Shown one piece after another: positions 14,360 to 16,882 of a DNA stretch of 16,882 nt (position 1 is its first letter; each line of letters starts with the position of its first letter). Location: assembly GCA_934621665.1 (NCBI GenBank), contig CAKTUT010000013.1, forward strand, positions 1 to 16,882, in the 5' to 3' direction. Position numbers and translations under genes: made by a program. The DNA is from an uncultured Oscillospiraceae bacterium (GTDB lineage Bacteria > Bacillota > Clostridia > Oscillospirales > Oscillospiraceae). Under the pieces are notes generated by a model. That model was not told the DNA's origin and ran no database searches. It saw only the letters and a list, made by a program, of their open reading frames with translations.

Positions 14360-15174
14360 TCCGCGGAGCAGGCGATCTTGCAAGCGGCATTGCGCTGCGG
14401 CTCTACCGCGCGGGACTTTACGTTGTAATGACCGATCTTCCGCAGCCGACGGCGATCCGCCGCACAGTCAGCTTTTCACAGGCGATCCGTTTTGGCAGTA
14501 CAACGGTAGAAAACGTGACGGCGGTGCTTACGCACTCACCGGTTGAGGCGCGCGCAGCGCTGCTGGATGAGAAAATTCCGGTTCTGGCCGACCCGGAGGC
14601 AAACTGCATTGCGTGGCTGCATCCCGATGCGGTGGTAGACGCAATTCTGGCAAAACGAAATCTTGGTACAAAAATCACCGATGCGCCGGTTGTGATCGGC
14701 GTCGGTCCGGGCTTTACGGCGGGCGTTGACTGTCACGCGGCGGTGGAGACGATGCGCGGTCATACGCTTGGGCGCGTCATCCGCGAGGGAAGCCCGCTTC
14801 CCAACACGAATATTCCCGGGCTGATCGGCGGATTTGCCGGTGAACGTGTGCTGCGTGCGCCGGATACCGGTATTTTCCGGCAGACGCTTGAAATCGGCGC
14901 AATGGTGCAGCCGGGAGACATTGCGGGAAGCGTGAACGGCAAGCCAATGCGCTGCACCATTGCAGGTGTTCTGCGCGGCATTCTGCCGGACGGCACGCCG
15001 GTGACGGTGGGGATGAAGTCAGGTGACGTTGATCCACGCGGCGATCAAAGTGCGTGCTATACAGCTTCGGACAAGGCTATTGGCATTGGCGGCGGCGTCT
15101 TACAGGCAATTTTGGAATACAGCGGCGTGCTGAAAGGCTGCCGCGGCGATAATTTTTTGGAATGCCAGGAGTGA
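14347..15174 (+). CDS. yqeB: Selenium-dependent molybdenum hydroxylase maturation protein YqeB
   Basis: The 275-residue protein begins MLVLIRGAGDLASGIA, a Rossmann-type loop, and continues through DLPQPTAIRR, VGPGFTAG and GVGPGFTAGVDCH-like segments to the GIGGGVLQAIL tail. This matches the EF2563/YqeB family found only in genomes with the selenium-dependent molybdenum hydroxylase trait. Its biochemical step is unproven; a role in inserting or protecting the selenium ligand on molybdenum has been proposed. AAAGGGG precedes the ATG at good spacing inside the end of yqeC. Its stop TGA (15172-15174) is part of the Shine-Dalgarno site of selD. Confidence 0.9.
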   Translation: MLVLIRGAGDLASGIALRLYRAGLYVVMTDLPQPTAIRRTVSFSQAIRFGSTTVENVTAVLTHSPVEARAALLDEKIPVLADPEANCIAWLHPDAVVDAILAKRNLGTKITDAPVVIGVGPGFTAGVDCHAAVETMRGHTLGRVIREGSPLPNTNIPGLIGGFAGERVLRAPDTGIFRQTLEIGAMVQPGDIAGSVNGKPMRCTIAGVLRGILPDGTPVTVGMKSGDVDPRGDQSACYTASDKAIGIGGGVLQAILEYSGVLKGCRGDNFLECQE

Positions 15175-15179
15175 GTGCA

Positions 15180-16226
15180 ATGGAACAACAGGAACAGAGC
15201 ATCAAGCTGACAAAGCTTGCAAAGTGCGCCGGGTGTGGAGCAAAGGTTGGTGCGGGCGTTTTGGCGCAGCTGCTGGGCGATATCCGCGTACACGCCGACC
15301 CAAATCTTCTGGTTGGCTTTGACAAGAGTGACGACGCGTCGGTTTACCGCATCTCTGACGAACTGGCGCTGGTGCAGACAGTGGACTTCTTTCCGCCGAT
15401 TGCCGATGATCCGTATACGTTCGGCCAGATTGCGGCGACAAACGCGCTGAGTGATGTGTATGCCATGGGCGGCGAACCGAAGCTCTGCCTTAACATCATG
15501 GCCGTTCCAAGGGATATGCCGTCAGAGGCGGTGCATGAGCTGCTGCGCGGCGGCTATGACAAGGTTTACGAGGCGGGCGCGCTGATTACGGGCGGCCATT
15601 CGATTCTGGACGACGAGCCGAAATACGGTCTCGCCGTGACCGGCTTTGTGCACCCAGGCCATGTGCTGACAAACGCTGGTGCAAAGCCCGGCGATGTGCT
15701 GTTTTTGACAAAGCCGCTTGGCATCGGTATTTTGACCACGGCGGCAAAAGCAGACCTTTTGTCAGACGAGGGACGGGAACTTTCGCTGCGCCTGATGACC
15801 ACGCTCAACAAGGCGGCGCGCGATGTGATGGTGCAGTATCGCGTTCATGCGTGCACCGACGTGACCGGCTTTGCGCTCCTTGGCCACGCGTGTGAGATGG
15901 CACAGGGGAGCGGTGCGGCGCTTGAGATTGACACGTCGAAGATTGCCGTTATCCCGGAGGCACTGGAGCTTGCACGGATGGGCATTTTACCGGAGGGAAT
16001 GTACCGCAACCGCACGTTTGCCCAGCCGATGGTGGACGCGGGCGAGGTGGAGCTGGCTGTACAGGATGTGCTGTATGACCCGCAGACGGCGGGTGGGCTT
16101 CTGATTGCAGTTGACGCGGCAGATGCGGATGCGATGGAGATGGCGCTTACAGCGGAAGTTCCAGCGTGCCAGAGAATCGGACAAGTGTGTGAATATACAG
16201 GCGGCGCACGCATCCGCCTGCACTGA
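15180..16226 (+). CDS. selD: Selenide, water dikinase (selenophosphate synthetase), Cys form
   Basis: SelD makes selenophosphate from selenide and ATP, the selenium donor for selenocysteine, selenouridine and the labile selenium cofactor. The start at 15180 is preferred to the ATG at 15162 because AGGAGTGA (15167-15174) lies between them at good spacing; the product has 348 residues. The mobile N-terminal loop reads CAGCGAK, with Cys19 at the catalytic Cys/Sec position (codon TGT, not TGA) and Lys22 as the essential lysine. Metal and nucleotide motifs follow: DKSDDAS, TVDFFPP (68-74), NALSDVYAMGGEP (88-100), TGGHS (137-141), CTDVTGFALLGH and DPQTAGG. No selA, selB or tRNA-Sec is in the window. 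Confidence 0.96.
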   Translation: MEQQEQSIKLTKLAKCAGCGAKVGAGVLAQLLGDIRVHADPNLLVGFDKSDDASVYRISDELALVQTVDFFPPIADDPYTFGQIAATNALSDVYAMGGEPKLCLNIMAVPRDMPSEAVHELLRGGYDKVYEAGALITGGHSILDDEPKYGLAVTGFVHPGHVLTNAGAKPGDVLFLTKPLGIGILTTAAKADLLSDEGRELSLRLMTTLNKAARDVMVQYRVHACTDVTGFALLGHACEMAQGSGAALEIDTSKIAVIPEALELARMGILPEGMYRNRTFAQPMVDAGEVELAVQDVLYDPQTAGGLLIAVDAADADAMEMALTAEVPACQRIGQVCEYTGGARIRLH

Positions 16227-16235
16227 GGTGGCTTT

Positions 16236-16604
16236 ATGAACCGTTATATTTTGACAAGCGATGACATCGTTCGCATTCTGCCGCCGAAAGACGGCGAGAG
16301 CGCCATGCTGGAGATTATATGCGGCCGGACGATGATTTTTTTTGAGCTGGCGCAGATCGAATCGGCTGCGCTGACGCATGACACGCTGACAGACAACGGC
16401 ACTTGCGATGCGTTTCGTCTGATTGCGCCGGACGCGCTGCTTGGCGCGCAGCATGAGATCTATATTCCATGCACACGCGCGGGCTTTGACGCATTTTTCG
16501 CACAGCTCAAGATGTACGCGCCTGCGGCGCTCGACCTGTCGGCGACGGATGAATTTGTCCCGGAGCGGTGCGATCACAATGGAACGCGGCACAAGCATTC
16601 GTGA
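16236..16604 (+). CDS. Unknown 122-aa protein, coupled to selD
   Basis: I do not recognise this protein. It starts MNRYILTSDDIVRILPP, has an alternating beta/alpha pattern (LEIICGRTMIFFEL, AFRLIAPDALLGAQHEIYIP), and ends with a short metal-ligand-like tail: Cys112, His114, His119 and His121 in RCDHNGTRHKHS. There is no signal peptide or membrane helix. SD TGAGGTGG (16224-16231) overlaps the selD stop codon, so it is very probably co-translated with selD and may belong to the selenium pathway. That role is inference from position only. Confidence 0.75.
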   Translation: MNRYILTSDDIVRILPPKDGESAMLEIICGRTMIFFELAQIESAALTHDTLTDNGTCDAFRLIAPDALLGAQHEIYIPCTRAGFDAFFAQLKMYAPAALDLSATDEFVPERCDHNGTRHKHS

Positions 16605-16650
16605 ATCAAACAGCCTCTTTTTGCAGAGAATATTGCGGGGGGTAAATGTT

Positions 16651-16794
16651 ATGAAGAAAAACAAAAAAGCACGCATTGACGCGGCGGTTGCGCCGCTGAT
16701 CCCGCAGCCGAGCGGCACGGATCCGCAGGGCAGCTGGACAGGAAAGCCGCTGGAGGAGGCGGAAATACCAGTGCAGGATGCTGATGATCTGTAA
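16651..16794 (+). CDS. Conserved 47-aa small protein with PQGSWTG and VQDADDL motifs
   Basis: The ATG at 16651 follows GGGGGG (16637-16642) at 8 bases. The peptide has a basic start (MKKNKKARIDAA), a proline-rich middle, the motif DPQGSWTG and an acidic end VQDADDL. I recall similar short proteins (x-GSYTGxP ... PVQDADDL) across Clostridia, with no known function. It is predicted soluble and probably disordered. It lies 46 bases after the selD-linked gene and may share its transcript. Confidence 0.65.
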   Translation: MKKNKKARIDAAVAPLIPQPSGTDPQGSWTGKPLEEAEIPVQDADDL

Positions 16795-16796
16795 AA

Positions 16797-16831
16797 AATA
16801 CCGCATTCCGGAGCATCCGGAATGCGGTATT
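16797..16831 (-). terminator. Perfect 16-bp hairpin, terminator for an incoming minus-strand gene
   Basis: Arms 16797-16812 and 16816-16831 pair perfectly around a 3-base loop. The T-run follows only on the minus strand (the complement of the A-run at 16793-16798). So it is best read as terminating a gene coming from the right of the window, while also ending the plus-strand operon less efficiently. Confidence 0.7.
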
Positions 16832-16857
16832 ACAGCCTGTCGAAAAACCTCGTAGCG

Positions 16858-16877
16858 TTCCGCCGTTCACGGCGGAA
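16858..16877. other. Second GC-rich hairpin at the right edge
   Basis: TTCCGCCG (16858-16865) and CGGCGGAA (16870-16877) form an 8-bp stem with a TTCA loop. There is no T-run within the window on the plus strand. On the minus strand a TTTTT lies about 13 bases further on. It may be part of a longer element cut by the window edge. Confidence 0.35.
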
Positions 16878-16882
16878 TAAAG

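Noticed and set aside
15180..15245. Selenocysteine codon in selD
   Set aside because: The catalytic position is TGT (Cys19) and there is no in-frame TGA, so no Sec insertion is needed.

Overview
The window looks like chromosomal DNA of a GC-moderate, spore-forming, anaerobic Firmicute of the class Clostridia, most likely Oscillospirales (Oscillospiraceae or Butyricicoccaceae relatives). The evidence is strong Shine-Dalgarno sites, TTGACA/TATAAT-type promoters, intrinsic terminators, a SpoIID-type peptidoglycan protein, an acetate-kinase-family enzyme and a selenium-dependent molybdenum hydroxylase accessory operon. I see no insertion sequence, phage, CRISPR array, rRNA or tRNA. The genus assignment is inference.

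Layout. 1-87 is the 3' end of a gene, possibly a flavodoxin. 108-800 is a decayed stretch with a truncated, frameshifted metallo-beta-lactamase-fold hydrolase and unassigned peptide fragments. 816-2327 encodes a 503-residue IMP dehydrogenase of the Tritrichomonas foetus-like type, followed by a strong terminator. 2378-2932 is a second decayed stretch (an orphan Cys-containing ORF and a broken BAAT-like acyl-CoA hydrolase/thioesterase). 3123-5615 is a copper P1B-ATPase with a CopZ-like HMA domain fused at its C-terminus. That domain has its own Shine-Dalgarno site and ATG, so it may also be made as a free chaperone.

The minus-strand block 5697-13569 holds: a divergent acetate-kinase-family kinase (5697-6896); a three-gene peptidoglycan/spore-type operon read from 9146 down to 6953 (carboxypeptidase-regulatory-like protein, SpoIID plus two peptidoglycan-binding domains, double peptidoglycan-binding protein); a MacB-like ABC ATPase with a 1026-residue FtsX-type permease carrying a long coiled-coil hairpin (13079 down to 9290); and a one-domain ModE-type regulator (13569-13222) whose promoter predicts a leaderless mRNA.

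Divergent from the ModE gene, on the plus strand, runs yqeC-yqeB-selD-(122-aa unknown), then a 47-aa small protein. YqeB, YqeC and SelD together are the known signature of labile-selenium maturation of molybdenum hydroxylases, and a ModE-type regulator beside them fits. The plus-strand run ends at a 16-bp perfect hairpin whose T-run lies on the minus strand, so a minus-strand gene probably converges from beyond the right edge.

The points I find most worth checking are the nested copZ start inside copA, the leaderless ModE gene with its paired divergent promoter, the spore-type operon with no signal peptides and a possible sporulation-sigma promoter, and the kinase with altered active-site residues.
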